64,000 bases of DNA from Isoetes taiwanensis (GCA_021234155.1 JAJEKV010000028.1:14939928-15003927); one strand, 5' to 3'; shown: positions 24,198-37,497, numbered from the stretch's first letter. Notes: generated from the letters alone by a model not told the origin. Translations and numbers: made by a program.

Positions 24198-25211
24198 ATT
24201 ATATGTCACATGTGAGCATGTTGGCTACCTTTGGGTATGGAAGTTGGATGCTATCAGATTCTAATAAGGGTGTTTGTTAGTTACTATATGCAAAGGAAAC
24301 AATTTGGCGGGTTTTGGTGCCCATGGCATGGCATTCTTTGTTGTGGTGGAAAACAATATGGTTGATTCTCCAATTATGGTGGTTAAGAAGGATATTGTCT
24401 GTGAAACACCTTTTGATGGAGATGTTGCCTACCAAGTTGAACAGGAAAATACAGGAAAATACAGTCAGTTGAATACATGAAAATGGTTACCCTTATTCCC
24501 TGTTAAGAAAGTGAAAAATAATATTTGCCAATCACGTAGTATGGAGATATTTTGGAGATTTAATTTTATGCCTCTTCCTTTGTTGGATAGGGTGACCACA
24601 AGCTATGATGTGGTCGTTTAATTAGAAGTTATCTGAACTTTTGGTCTCAGGGTAGTCTGGCCCTCTAGATAACATATGGGTTAGATGAATACATGGACTG
24701 TAAATAAGAGTTTAAACATTGTGCAAAATACATAAGACTTAATAAGACTGATGAGAATTTGTTGAAAAAGTCTTTAGGTTCTGAACTTACTATTTGGCGT
24801 TTACCTAATATAAGGGTTGAATACATGGGTTATTGATACATAAATAACCTATGACCTGACCTCGATTATTGTAATAGGAATGTTTTTTAAACCAAAATTG
24901 TTGTCATGAAAATTATTATGACAAAGGTCGATTATCTGAAACATGAGTTTTAGGTCTGAATCTTAGGAAAACGGATTTACGGCAAAGGAGAAATTCGATG
25001 GAGAAATTACATACAATACTGATGGACAGGAAATACTTGTCTTGAATCAAAAGCTGGCTTCGGTGTGCAATCGTGCCTCTAGAGTTTAGAAGCCGGCCGG
25101 TATCTCGGGCCTTGTGCAATATGACCGGTAGTTTTTCCTTTTATAGCGGAAGAGTAGTTGATTTCGATGCCCTACATGTCTTTGCTCTTGGGCTGGTATC
25201 GGATCTATCCT

Positions 25212-28200
25212 AATCTTTGGGCATGGGCGTAAGAAAGGAGATCTTAACATGGCCACGAGAAGAAGAATTGAGGAGGAAAATGCTAAGGAAGCCAAGTCGC
25301 CAAGAAATTGAAGCCCTTTTCTTTCCACAAAAAGGTGGTAGCGACTAAAACTATTTGGATCCCATTGCTCATGAATGTGGGAGATGCCTCTATAGAGAAG
25401 GCTGGTGAGAAGTTGGTACAATGCGGTGATCTAGCCCTTTGCCGCGTGAAGGACTCGATATGGCATTAATGGTGGAAGACAGAAATAGGGGATGGATCTA
25501 GCAAATCAACTCCCTCGGCGTTTGCATACCGGTGCTCTTCAATCGTGGATAATCCGCATCTTCTAACCAGGTTGGAAGCATTGTCTATGTTTTTTTCCTT
25601 AATTATGTTTGCGGTTGTTATCACTATTCTATTGACTATAGCAGGGTGTTGGACCATGGTCTTGCTAGTATCGTTATAATTTAAGTAGACTTCATGCTAT
25701 TTGTTATATTCGGCTGAACTAATAAGCATTAAAATAAGGCTACTCTTGGATCTATGATTTTTATTATGATGGTTACCCCACTCTAAACAGTAAAATTGGA
25801 TATTATTATATTTACTTCTCTAGTTTTTGATAGGATATACTTTGTCTATGAATTATTTCTGCTAGATTTACATATGCGGGTCGATTATTGGCTCTTGACA
25901 ATTATGGCAATCGCTCTTTTTAACTAATGGTATTATGTCATATAAGAAATTAGTTTCAGGAGACCGCCTTAAAATCTCCATAATCCTATAGATCCAAAGA
26001 TGTTTTTATGCATTAATATACTTTAGAGAATGGCTCTGAATTTATTTAAAATCCTACTATGTAACACGCTTTGATGGCCTAGTTCTAGATACCTTTGGTG
26101 ACTAAGGTTACGCATGGGAGTAATATACAAGATTCTAGTTTACGATGGTTGCTCTTATGAAAACTACGGATTGCTTTTGTGTGCATGGTCTCATGCTCTT
26201 ATGTTCTTTCATTTGAAGTCCCTGGTATATAGATCTTTGGTGTTATCTTGGATGCTTGTTTCAATTAATAGCCCTTCATGTTTGGCCAATAAATATTGGC
26301 TCTACTCTGGTGATAAGCTTCATAAATGTATTTGTTCAATAGGTATATTGCTTTTTAGAAATGCAACTTTAATTTACTTGACATGTAGTAGTTCTATGGC
26401 GGGATTTCTTGTTTTATTTACCCCTGCTTCATAATTCCTTTGTGTTCTTCCTATTGACCTTACGGTTTCTTTGCTATTCGAACTTAGATAAGTATGGTTG
26501 GTAGCTTTGCTCGGAAAATATACAAAGTCCTAAAGTGTTCTATAATCCACTCTGTTTGTTTTACATGGTAACACTATAGTCGTTGATCTCTTAGGTATAT
26601 CGGTTGTTTATCCGAATTGCTCATCACTTTAGTTGACAGACTAATATGTCTTTGGTTCCGCTCAATGTAACTTTGTACATATCTTTGAGCTCTATTGTTT
26701 TTTAAAGGGCTCAAAACCTCTAAATTGGGAGATCTTTGGGTTTTAGAAAGAGTTTTCAGAAGTGGTACTTGGGGAAAGTGTGTAACATTCACCTTTTGGA
26801 TAAAATTGTAACGCATGATTGGAGTTGTTGGAGATTGCTAACCTACTACCCGAAAGGAGATGTCCCGAGCCTCTTCTTATTGACTCTAAACTTTCTTTTA
26901 TGCTTAATATTATGATATGGGTTATTTGTTTAAAGCTGAAAGTTTCCTTAAATGTAAATCTAGCTAGTATGATCATTTTGGCATACATGATGAAGGCGAT
27001 GAGCCCAAGAAATCTAAGCTTACCCGCTGGCGCTTAGGTCTTTACCCCGACTAAGGCTAATGTTCCTATGGTTTCTTTGCAGGGTAAGCAGGGATTTCTT
27101 GCTCCCTGTGTTGTTTCACATTATTGGATAAGCTTTCAAGACTCTTTAAAGAAAGATTTATCAAACCTTTGTACTATTATTTTTTGATTTAGTGTGTTGT
27201 TTAACACTTGGGAAAGGTCGATAATTTTATTCTCCATTTTTTCTTGCTGATTTTTTTGTCTTCTTTGGATATTGCAAACATGTGATATGTTGTTGGTTTT
27301 ATATATATCTTTAATTTTCATATACTCTATGACCTTCAGAGAAAAGAAAAGTTGTCATGTTGGTTTGTATTACATTAGTTCTTTTATGTAAAATGATTAA
27401 CTGGAAAACCATGTATAAATGTTCTTTTAAACATGTTCCAAGTTTAAAATGAGAAGAAGTTGTAGATTGTTGTATTTTTTAACCATGTTATGGCCTAAGT
27501 CAAAATGCACCTGTTTTTTGAACTTAGGGCTGCTAATTGTACCTTAAAAAGGTCTTTTTGAAAAAAAAAGGTCTTGGAAAGGTAAGCGATTGATGTAAAC
27601 AGGTCTAAGGCTTTTTTTTATCTATACTCGGTTCTCTAGTTTTACTAGAGACCATAATCATGGTTATTTGCTTTTCGGTGTTCAATTAAATTAATATAGT
27701 TTCATACCGACCGCTTTGTGCATTTATAGGACACTACATGTAACATGCCAGATAATGCTTTTGAAGTAGATGACCGTGGATTAAGGAGCTTGTGCAACTT
27801 AAGTACAACGAGCACCGGATCAATAGCCCAAATTTTGTTTGTCCAAACTATTTTGGCATGCATAAAGAATAAGGAAATCCACTCCTTCATTACATTTAAG
27901 GAGGTAAATCTGATTGAGAAAAACAAATCCTTAGTCACTTTCTTAGGATTTAATGGTTGGTTCAGTTGTATTATCGGTTGAGAAGATATAACTTTGAATA
28001 TTCTAAAGTGCAAAGAATGTATTAATGTTGTTTACATGGATGTCAATACTATATTCTTCAAAAGAACAGTTCTTGAAGATAGTATGGCTAATATTTTCAT
28101 GGATGGGTGGCTGCCCTTTGAAGTCGCTAATGATATTGTTCCCTCTTTTGATGGAGAGTCTAAGGAACCAAATAGTGGTAATCAACACGAAGGAAATGAT

Positions 28201-31200
28201 CGCTTATTCTCGAAAAAAGATCTCACGGCTGCTGATATCTTTCAATTCGTGATCAAGATGATATGGGGAGTTTTGAAGCGAGCTCATTTGCAAACCTGGG
28301 GAAAATGTCCCAAACACGAATTTATCCAACTCTGCTTTTTTTCCGGTAATCACGGAACAAACGGTTGAATGCTATAGTTCATTTATGACCTTTGCATTTG
28401 GAAGAGCGAACTTTGGAGCTCTAGCCCCAATTAATTTAGATACTTGGGTTGCTCTAGCAGGTATTACGAAGGAGGAAATAAAGGTAGCAAATTTGCTGCT
28501 CACAAATTAGAGAAATATTTTAACAGATTGATAAGGATATCCCTCGTTGATATGGAATTCTTTGCACGACCATGCATCGGGGACAATGGAATCCAAGTAT
28601 GCCAAAGGGGCATATGGCATACCCGAATCTTGCGGAGATGATTTCTATTTAAAGCATATGGAGAACCTGCGCGCCCTTATTTCACTTGTAAATGCGACAA
28701 AAACCTCAAAATGATGAAGAAGAAAGAAGACAAATGTACTAGCGGTATCATTTGGTTTGACCATGGCATATGGTACATTTTGAACAACACTGGAGGTGAT
28801 TTACCCGTGTATGTCCTCACTTGCAAAAATGGTATCCCTCACAAAGTGCATTAATGGTTCTCTAAGGCCTGCCTTTGTCCTTGCTTATATTTCATACATG
28901 GAGGTAAGAAGGGTCATGTTTGAGATGACATCAACTGTTTTTCCAAGACTCGATGATAATCTAAAGATCCGGTTTGGCAATGATAAGTTGGCGGACGTGG
29001 TTTGAAAAGATGATTAAACCTATAGCATTTTTGAAGTCTAATAATGCCGGTGGACGCCCTACATATGCAGCTAAAGGCTTCCCAAAGAATTCGGTGTGAC
29101 GGGGACCTCTAGAATCGGGGTTCCTAAAGCGCCACCAAGAATCATTACAGATCCTAAATTGATGACTAGTGCTTTTTTGCGGATGACTATCAAACTGTGA
29201 TTCCAGCTACATATGCTATGAGCTGCAACAAGACTAGTGATTACTCTATCACTAAAGGAGGGAACAAAAGTATTTGAAAAATGATGCATCTCCTTTGAAT
29301 CTTGAAGAACGAGTTGAGAATTGTTGACTAAGAAAATGGAGACATCCATCCCATTTTGCCTTTATATATGTTACTCTTGTTTACTCCGGCTTGGAGTTTT
29401 GACCTTTGTACTTCCAATTTGTTTACATATTAATGAAAAGCTCGGATGTTACATCTGAAAATGGCCATTTGGCAAGGTTACTCCTTTGAATCTTGATTGT
29501 ATTGAGAATTTTGTTGAATAATGAAATGGAGACCTTTATCCTCGATTTGCCTTTTGCTCTTGTCTTAATCCAAAGATGAAGCTTTTTAAGCCTTGAAGGC
29601 GATTACATATCTATAAAGATTTCAGATGTCACATCCGAATCTAGCCATTGGGCAAGGTTTATGAAAACCTTTGTTTAAATAAAATCTCTCTAATTTGGTT
29701 GTTATTATTGGTATCAATCATGCCCTAATTATGGCTTTACATTTATAGGTGATTGACAAATCCAGATGTATACAAAGGGATATCAATATGAAGAGACATT
29801 TGACCTTCTTGAAAAGAGCCTAAAGTGGCATACATAGTTCATCTTACATTCATGTCTAAAGCATTGGACAAATTTAATACCAAAAAATCTTTCATACGGT
29901 CATGTATGAAGTCTTTGAATAATGAGGAGGAATGGAATTGGTAGATAAAACCACATTTGGTTGGAGATACATTGATCGATTAGAAAAGAAAGTCCGCAAA
30001 CCATTCAAAGTTTTTGCGGATGGAAAGCCAAATCATTGCCCTTGCAGTAATCCCAATATGAAAAGGTTTATTGATCCGAGCATAAACCATGTAAGGACTA
30101 CAAACTTAGACATTATCCACAAGTACTAAGTTAAGAAATGCCTTTGCTTGTGGGCTGAACCATATACCGGATGATGGCCTAAGTATCCAATATTTTATGG
30201 AGGACTTTGATAAGGCACGCCACCAATTTATTTCTCGTTCATAAATTCCAATTGCTTGACTTATCGGATTCAGATCTTGAAAACATTTGCAATATGTTGA
30301 TTCGGATGGCACATGTAGAAATTACCAAGCTAAAAGAAAATCTGCTGCCTAAAAGATTTCTCGGAAGGACCCAGAGGTTATGAAGAATATCCATTGGCTA
30401 AACCACAATATCTTCGTAGCGAGAACTTGATAAAGCAAGTGCTTATTTGCATTTATATGCCCCCGCACACATGGCAAAATGACCTTAGAAAGGTTGAATG
30501 GTGCTGATTTTGAAAATATAATGAAGATCCCGAAAGGATAAAGAAAGCTTCTTTGCAAGGATATTTCGCATTCATTGGGCTTAAGCGGTTTGAATCCTTA
30601 AAGCTCCCATACCTAATGGCTAGCTACAAAGCGCACAAACAAGAATACGATGGCTTACCAATGCTAAAGCTACGATTTTTTCGAGATATCCAAGATTATC
30701 ACTGCAATACTTAATTCATGCTTGGAGATTTGGCCATTTGTTTGCCACAAGAAAACAAAATGATTGAGATTATGGGGTCATAATAAAATAAATCCATGTT
30801 GGATAGTGAACTCCGTTTATGACGTTATATTGAACTTACCGTTAAAAATACATGACGTCTTCTCAGCTGACATTACGAAATGCTATGAGAATATTCCACT
30901 TTTGGGCAATGATGGTATTATCGAAATCATTAATGACATTATTGACAACACATGGGAATATCAAAGGACTGAGGAAAGAAAGTTTGACATGATTTATAAG
31001 GTTAGAAATGAAGAGATCAAAGTAAAATGGGTTAAGTCTGCTCATAGCAAGGAATTTGTCAGTTGGTTACACATGAAAAAGGAAACCTTTAAAGCTATGA
31101 ACGAATGGCTACTGAGCCATTGTTTCTTACAAATGGGAAACGAAATCTGGAGGCAAATTAGGGGAATTCCTATGGGTTTGTCATGCAGTCCAGCTTGGTG

Positions 31201-31812
31201 TATTCTCTATTTGGCTTGGTATGAACTGAATTTTATATTCAAACTTGCTAATCTTTGGCGTAATTACGGATATTTATAAGTTCAAGCATGCTGCTAGATA
31301 CATCGATGACCTGAATATCATTAATGGTGGTAACCTGTATGAATTCTTCAGGAAGGGTTCGGAGTTGACTGTTTACAATATGGATGTCTTAGGAATTAAG
31401 GATGAAACAGTATATAAAAATACAACTAATTTGTTGGGCAGTGAATGCAACTTCTTGAATATTACCATACAGGTGTTGGACATGGATAGAGGGATATTCG
31501 TAATTTCCAGGTATGACAAAAGAGTTAAATTACCTTTCAAGGTGTACAAATACATTAAAGCACATAGTTGCAGACCATATGCTCAATCCTCAAAAGTTAT
31601 ATTATCACAGGTTCTCCCCTATATTTACACACATTCGGATGCCCATAGAATTAACTCACGGATATCGAGAACTTATAGATATATTTTGTTGCAATGGATT
31701 TGCCAAAAAGGATATTGTCAGTGGAATAATGCGCAGCCTAGACACTGAAGAGTTCCCAGGGCTCCTTTACAACTTTAAGGTTATGGTTAGGGAGCTAAAA
31801 GCTTTATTGTGA
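25212..31812 (+). pseudogene. Unit 1 copy of the element gene, frames broken
   Basis: Same exon layout as unit 2: exon 1 about 25212-25568, exon 2 from 27730 to the GAG|GTAAGA donor at 28903, exon 3 from 29749 to the stop at 31812. Long RT pieces survive (30764-31279 and 31245-31748), with the YIDD and GIPMG motifs intact. Frame breaks fall mostly at CAG/CTG, so this copy may be intact in the plant. Confidence 0.75.
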
Positions 31813-31843
31813 ATTAAAGTAAGAGTAGGTGATTATGGGAAGG

Positions 31844-31873
31844 GTAGGGCCTTGTGGTTCAACAAGGCCCTAC
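31844..31873 (+). other. Unit 1 3' hairpin
   Basis: Perfect 11-bp stem GTAGGGCCTTG / CAAGGCCCTAC with loop TGGTTCAA, about 30 nt after the gene stop; identical to 39590-39619. Confidence 0.8.
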
Positions 31874-32046
31874 TCTCCTTGTTGTTACCATAAGTATATA
31901 CTCATTTGCGAACCCAGCAAGGCCACCTAACCTACGGAAGGAGGAAGGTTTTTTTATTATATGTCACATGTGAGCATGTTGGCTACCTTTGGGTATGGAA
32001 GTTGGATGCTATGCAGATTCTAATAAGGGTGTTTGTTAGTTACTAT

Positions 32047-32235
32047 ATGCAAGGAAACAGCTGGCAGTTTGGTGCCCATGGCATGGCATTCTTTGTTGTG
32101 GTGGAAAACAATATGGTTGATTCTCCAATTATGGTGGTTAAGAAGGATATTGTCTGTGAAACACCTTTTGATGGAGATGTTGCCTACCAAGTTGAACAGG
32201 AAAATACAGGAAAATACAGTCAGTTGAATACATGA
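32047..32235 (+). CDS. Possible 62-aa upstream ORF in the R segment
   Basis: The ATG at 32047 opens MQGNSWQFGAHGMAFFVVVE and ends in KYSQLNT. The sequence is present in all three units (near 24290 and 39797), but the frame is altered in unit 1 and at the end of unit 3. No domain recognised. It could be a leader ORF or an exon remnant. Confidence 0.25.
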   Translation: MQGNSWQFGAHGMAFFVVVENNMVDSPIMVVKKDIVCETPFDGDVAYQVEQENTGKYSQLNT

Positions 32236-32962
32236 AAATGGTTACCCTTATTCCCTGTTAAGAAAGTGAAAAATAATATTTGCCAATCACGTAGTATGGA
32301 GATATTTTGGAGATTTAATTTTTATGCCTCTTCCTTTGTTGGATAGGGTGACCACAAGCTATGATGTGGTCGTTTAATTAGAAGTTATCTGAACTTTTGG
32401 TCTCAGGGTAGTCTGGCCCTCTAGATAACATATGGGTTAGATGAATACATGGACTGTAAATAAGAGTTTAAACATTGTGCAAAATACATAAGACTTAATA
32501 AGACTGATGAGAATTTGTTGAAAAAGTCTTTAGGTTCTGAACTTACTATTTGGCGTTTACCTAATATAAGGGTTGAATACATGGGTTATTGATACATAAA
32601 TAACCTATGACCTCTGATTATTGTAATAGGAATGTTTTTTTTAAACCAAAATTGTTGTCATGAAAATTATTATGACAAAGGTCGATTATCTGAAACATGA
32701 GTTTTAGGTCTGAATCTTAGGGCAACGGATTTACGGCAAAGGAGAAATTCGATGGAGAAATTACATACAATACAGTGACAGGAAGTACTGTCTTGAATCA
32801 AAGCTGGCTTCCAGGTGTGCAATCGTGCCTCTAGAGTTTAGAACTGACGGTATCTGGGCCTTGTGAAATATGGACGGTAGTTTTTCCTTTTATAGCAGAA
32901 GAGTAGTTGATTTCGATGCCCTACATGTGCTGCTCTTGGGCTGGTATGCCGGATCTATCCTA

Positions 32963-33328
32963 ATGCTGGGCATGGGCCGTAAGAAAGGAGATCTTAACAT
33001 GGCCACGAGAAGAAGAATTGAGGAGGAAAATGCTAAGGAAGCCAAGTCTGCCAAGAAATTGAAGCCCTTTTCTTTCCACAAAAAGGTGGTAGCAGCTAAA
33101 ACTATTTCGGATCCCATTGCTCTGAATGTGGGAGATGCCTCTATAGAGAAGGCTGGTGAGAAGTTGGTACAATGCAGTGATCTAGCCAGCACTGCACAGA
33201 AGGACTCTGATATGGCATTAATGGTGGAAGACACAGAAATAGGGGATGGATCTAGCAAATCAACTCCCTCAGGCGTTTGCATACCAGCTGCTCTTCAATC
33301 TGTGGATAATCCTGCATCTTCTAACCAG
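32963..33328 (+). CDS. Element gene exon 1 (basic N-terminal region)
   Basis: Starts at ATG 32963 (MLGMGRKKGDLN; a second in-frame ATG lies at 32972) and ends at AACCAG|GTTGGA (donor at 33329). Its 366 nt are exactly 122 codons, so it joins in phase 0 to exon 2 after a 2,144-bp GT-AG intron (33329-35472). The product is rich in Lys and Arg, with a nuclear-localisation-like stretch (TRRRIEEENAKEAKSAKKLK), followed by a Ser/Asp-rich linker. It lies wholly inside the 3.4-kb R repeat, so the R segments would supply both promoter and first exon. No known domain. Confidence 0.6.
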
Positions 33329-35472
33329 GTTGGAAGCATTGTCTATGTTTTTTCCTTAATTATGTTGCAGTTGTTATCACTATTCTATTGACTATAGCAG
33401 GGTGTTGGACCATGGTCTTGCTAGTATCGTTATAATTTAAGTAGACTTCATGCTATTTGTTATATTCTGGCTGAACTAATAAGCATTAAAATAAGGCTAC
33501 TGGATCTATGATTTTTATTATGATGGTTACCCCACTCTAAACAGTAAAATTGGATATTATTATATTTACTTCTCTAGTTTTTGATAGGATATACTTTGTC
33601 TATGAATTATTTCTGCTAGATTTACATATGCAGGTCTGATTATTGGCTCTTGACAATTATGGCACTGGCTCTTTTTAACTAATGGTATTATGTCATATAA
33701 GAAATTAGTTTCAGATCTGCCTTAAAATCTCCATAATCCTATAGATCCAGCATGTTTTTATGCATTAATATACTTTAGAGAATGGCTCTGAATTTATTTA
33801 AAATCCTACTATGTAACCTGCTTTGATGGCCTAGTTCTAGATACCTTTGACTGACTAAGGTTCTGCATGGGAGTAATATACAAGATTCTAGTTTCTGATG
33901 ACTGCTCTTATGAAAACTACGGATTGCTTTTGTGTGCATGGTCTCATGCTCTTATGTTCTTTCATTTGAAGTCCTGGTATATAGATGCTGGTGTTATCTT
34001 GGATGCTTGTTTCAATTAATAGCCCTTCATGTTTGGCCAATAAATATTGGCTCTATACGGGCTGATAAGCTTCATAAATGTATTTGTTCAATAGGTATAT
34101 TGCTTTTTAGAAATGCAACTTTAATTTACTTGACATGTAGTAGTTCTATGGCGGGATTTACTGTTTTATTTACCCCTGCTTCATAATTCCTTTGTGTTCT
34201 TCCTATTGACCTTCTGGTTTGCTGCTATTCGAACTTAGATAAGTATGGTTGGTAGCTTTGCTCCAGAAAATATACAAAGTCCTAAAGTGTTCTATAATCC
34301 ACTCTGCTGTTTTACATGGTAACACTATAGTCGTTGATCTCTTAGGTATATCAGTTGTTTATCTGAATTGCTCATCACTTTAGTTGACAGACTAATATGT
34401 GCTGGTTCCTGCTCAATGTAACTTTGTACATATGCTGAGCTCTATTGTTTTCAGAAAGGGCTCAAAACCTCAGAAATTGGGAGATGCTGGGTTTTTAGAA
34501 AGAGTTTTCAGAAGTGGTACTTGGGGAAAGTGTGTAACATTCACCTTTTGGATAAAATTGTACGCATGATTGGAGTTGTTGGAGATTGCTAACCTACTAC
34601 CTGAAAGGAGATGTCCTGAGCCTCTTCTTATTGACTCTAAACTTTCTTTTATGCTTAATATTATGATATGGGTTATTTGTTTAAAGCTGAAAGTTTCCTT
34701 AAATGTAAATCTAGCTAGTATGATCATTTTGGCATACATGGTGAAGGGCGATGAGCCCAAGAAATCTAAGCTTACCTGCTAGCGCTTAGGTCTTTACCCT
34801 GACTAAGGCTAATGTTCCTATGGTTTGCTGCAGGTAACGGGATTTCTTGCTCCCTGTGTGTTGTTTCACATTATTGGATAAGCTTTCAAGACTCTTTAAA
34901 GAAAGATTTATCAAACCTTTGTACTATTATTTTTTTATTTAGTGTGTTGTTTAACACTTGGGAAAGGTCAGTAATTTTATTCTCCATTTTCTTGCTGATT
35001 TTTTGTGCTGCTGGATATTGCAGCATGTGATACTGTTGTTGGTTTTTATATATATCTTTAATTTTCATATACTCTATGACCTTTCAGAAAAGAAAAGTTG
35101 TCATGTTGGTTTGTATTACATTAGTTCTTTTATGTAAAATGATTAATCTGGAAAACCATGTATAAATGTTCTTTTAAACATGTTCCAAGTTTAAAATGAG
35201 AAGAAGTTGTAGATTGTTGTATTTTTTAACCATGTTATGGCCTAAGTCAAAATGCACCTGTTTTGAACTTAGGGCTGCTAATTGTACCTTAAAAAGGTCT
35301 TTTGAAAAAAAGGTCTTGGAAAGGTAAACAGTCTGTGTAAACAGGTCTAAGGGCTTTTTTTATCTATACTCAGTTCTCTAGTTTTACTAGAGACCATAAT
35401 CATGGTTATTTGCTTTTCAGGTGTTCAATTAAATTAATATAGTTTCATACTGACTGCTTTGTGCATTTATAG

Positions 35473-37080
35473 GACACTACATGTAACATGACGAATGCTA
35501 CTGAAGTAGATAACCAGTGGATTAAGGAGCTTGTGCAACTTAAGTACAACGAGCACCAGATCAATAGCCCAAATTTTGCTGTCCAAACTATTTTGGCATG
35601 CATAAAGAATAAGGAAATCCACTCCTTCATTCTGTTTAAGGAGGTAAATCTGATTGAGAAAAACAAATCCTTAGTCACTTTCTTAGGATTTAATGGCTGG
35701 TTCAGGTTGTATTATCAGTTGAGAAGATATAACTTTGAATATTCTAAGTGCAAAGAATGTATTAATGCTGTTTACATGGATGTCAATACTATATTCTTCA
35801 AAAGAACAGTTCTTGAAGATAGTATGGCTAATATTTTCATGGATGGGCTGGCTGCCCTTGAAGCCGCTAATGATATTGTTCCCTCTTTTGATGGAGAGTC
35901 TAAGGAACCAAATAGTGGTAATCAACACGAAGGAAATGACTGCTTATTCTCTGAAAAAGATCTCACTGCTGCTGATATCTTTCAATTCGACAGTCAAGAT
36001 GATATGGGGAGTTTTGAAGCAGAGCTCATTTGCAAACCTGGGGAAAATGTCCCAAACCTGAATTTATCCAACTCTGCCTGTTTTCCAGTAATCACGGAAC
36101 AAACAGTTGAATGCTATAGTTCTGTTTATGACCACTGCATTTGGAAGAGCCAGAACTTTGGAGCTCTAGCCCCAATTAATTTAGATACTTGGGTTGCTCT
36201 AGCAGGTATTACGAAGGAGGAAATAAAGGTAGCAAATGCTGCTGCTCACAAATTAGAGAAATATTTTAACAGGATTGATAAGGATATCCCTGTTGATATG
36301 GAATTCTTTGCACAGCCATGCATCAGGGACAATGGAATCCAAGTATGCCAAAAGGGGCATATGGCATACCCGAATCTTGCCAGAGATGATTTCTATTTAA
36401 AACGCATATGGAGAACACACTGCCCTTATTTCACTTGTAAATGCGACAAAAACCTCAAAATGATGAAGAAGAAAGAAGACAAATGTACTAGCGGTATCAT
36501 TTGGTTTGACCATGGCATATGGTACATTTTGAACAACCTGGAGGTGATTTACCCAGGTATGTCCTCACTTGCAAAAATGGTATCCCTCACAAAGTGCATT
36601 AATGGTTCTCTAAGGCCTGCTGTCCTTGCTTATATTTCATACATGGAGGTAAGAAGGGTCATGTTTGAGATGACATCACTGTTTTCCAAGACTCCTGATG
36701 ATAATCTAAAGATCCAGTTTGGCAATGATAAGCTGGCAGACGTGGCTGAAAAGATGATTAAACCTATAGCATTTTTGAAGTCTAATAATGCTGGTGGACG
36801 TCCTACATATGCAGCTAAAGGCTTCCCAAAGAATTCTGGTGTGACAGGGACCTCTAGAATCAGGGTTCCTAAACTGCCACCAAGAATCATTACAGATCCT
36901 AAATTGATGACTAGTCTGCCTTTGCAGATGACTATCCAGCCTGTGATTCCAGCTACATATGCTATGAGCTGCAACAAGACTAGTGATTACTCTATCACTA
37001 AAGGAGGGAACAAAAGTATTTCTGAAAATGATGCATCTCCTTTGAATCTTGAAGAACGAGTTGAGAATTCTGTTGACTAA
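35473..37080 (+). CDS. Element gene exon 2 / ORF1, large protein of unknown fold
   Basis: Opens after the acceptor TTTATAG|GACACT and runs 535 codons to a stop at 37080; an internal ATG lies at 35488. Joined to exon 1 it gives 657 aa. A strong donor GAG|GTAAGA at 36648/36649, in phase 0, would instead end exon 2 after 392 codons and splice to exon 3. Visible parts: an N-terminal helical region (NQWIKELVQLKYNEHQ), an aromatic-rich block (TFLGFNGWFRLYYQLRRYNF), an acidic middle, a Cys/His cluster (HCPYFTCKCDK, then C, then WFDHGIW at about 36419-36530) and, in the read-through form only, a basic Pro-rich tail (RIRVPKLPPRIITDP). I do not recognise the family. Its position before the RT suggests an RNA-binding or gag-like role; this is inference. 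Confidence 0.7.
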   Translation, partial: DTTCNMTNATEVDNQWIKELVQLKYNEHQINSPNFAVQTILACIKNKEIHSFILFKEVNLIEKNKSLVTFLGFNGWFRLYYQLRRYNFEYSKCKECINAVYMDVNTIFFKRTVLEDSMANIFMDGLAALEAANDIVPSFDGESKEPNSGNQHEGNDCLFSEKDLTAADIFQFDSQDDMGSFEAELICKPGENVPNLNLSNSACFPVITEQTVECYSSVYDHCIWKSQNFGALAPINLDTWVALAGITKEEIKVANAAAHKLEKYFNRIDKDIPVDMEFFAQPCIRDNGIQVCQKGHMAYPNLARDDFYLKRIWRTHCPYFTCKCDKNLKMMKKKEDKCTSGIIWFDHGIWYILNNLEVIYPGMSSLAKMVSLTKCINGSLRPAVLAYISYMEVRRVMFEMTSLFSKTPDDNLKIQFGNDKLADVAEKMIKPIAFLKSNNAGGRPTYAAKGFPKNSGVTGTSRIRVPKLPPRIITDPKLMTSLPLQMTIQPVIPATYAMSCNKTSDYSITKGGNKSISENDASPLNLEERVENSVD

Positions 37081-37497
37081 GAAAATGGAGACATCTGTCC
37101 CATTTTGCCTTTATATATGTTGCTACTGTTTACTCCAGCTTGGAGTTTTTGACCTTTGTACTTCCAAGCTGTTTACATATTAATGAAAAGCTCAGATGTT
37201 ACATCTGAAAATGGCCATTTGGCAAGGTTACTCCTTTGAATCTTGATTGTATTGAGAATTTTGTTGAATAATGAAATGGAGACCTTTATCCCTGATTTGC
37301 CTTTTGCTACTGTCTTAATCCAGCATGAAGCTTTTTAAGCCTTGAAGCTGATTACATATCTATAAAGATTTCAGATGTCACATCTGAATCTAGCCATTGG
37401 GCAAGGTTTATGAAAACCTTTGTTTAAATAAAATCTCTCTAATTTGGTTGTTATTATTGGTATCAATCATGCCCTAATTATGGCTTTACATTTATAG

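Larger units (their letters stand above)
24198..31955 (+). repeat. Array unit 1
   Basis: Full 7,758-bp unit. Differences from unit 2 cluster at CAG and CTG triplets (for example CACCAGATC in unit 2 reads CACCGGATC here; TTTGCTGTCC reads TTTGTTTGTCC), breaking all frames. Confidence 0.9.

Noticed and set aside
31906-32046. Upstream extension of the leader ORF across the unit 1/unit 2 junction
   Set aside because: It depends on a non-ATG start and on sequence from the preceding unit; only the ATG at 32047 is plausible.
32047-32235. Legume-lectin-like HGMAF residues in the leader ORF
   Set aside because: Five matching residues without the rest of the lectin fold are not enough.
32488-32535. 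Possible hammerhead ribozyme in the array R segment: CTGATGAG ... GAAA with AAGACTT and AAGTCTT on either side
   Set aside because: Stem II is only two weak pairs, there is no room for stem I, and the U expected opposite the last A of GAAA is missing. Penelope-like elements can carry hammerheads, so a proper covariance search would be worth running, but the sequence as seen does not fold as one.
36553-36562. Strong donor-like CCAG|GTATGT inside exon 2
   Set aside because: Splicing from here to 37498 leaves one extra base and meets a stop at once (GGT GAT TGA); the GAG|GTAAGA site at 36648 is in phase.
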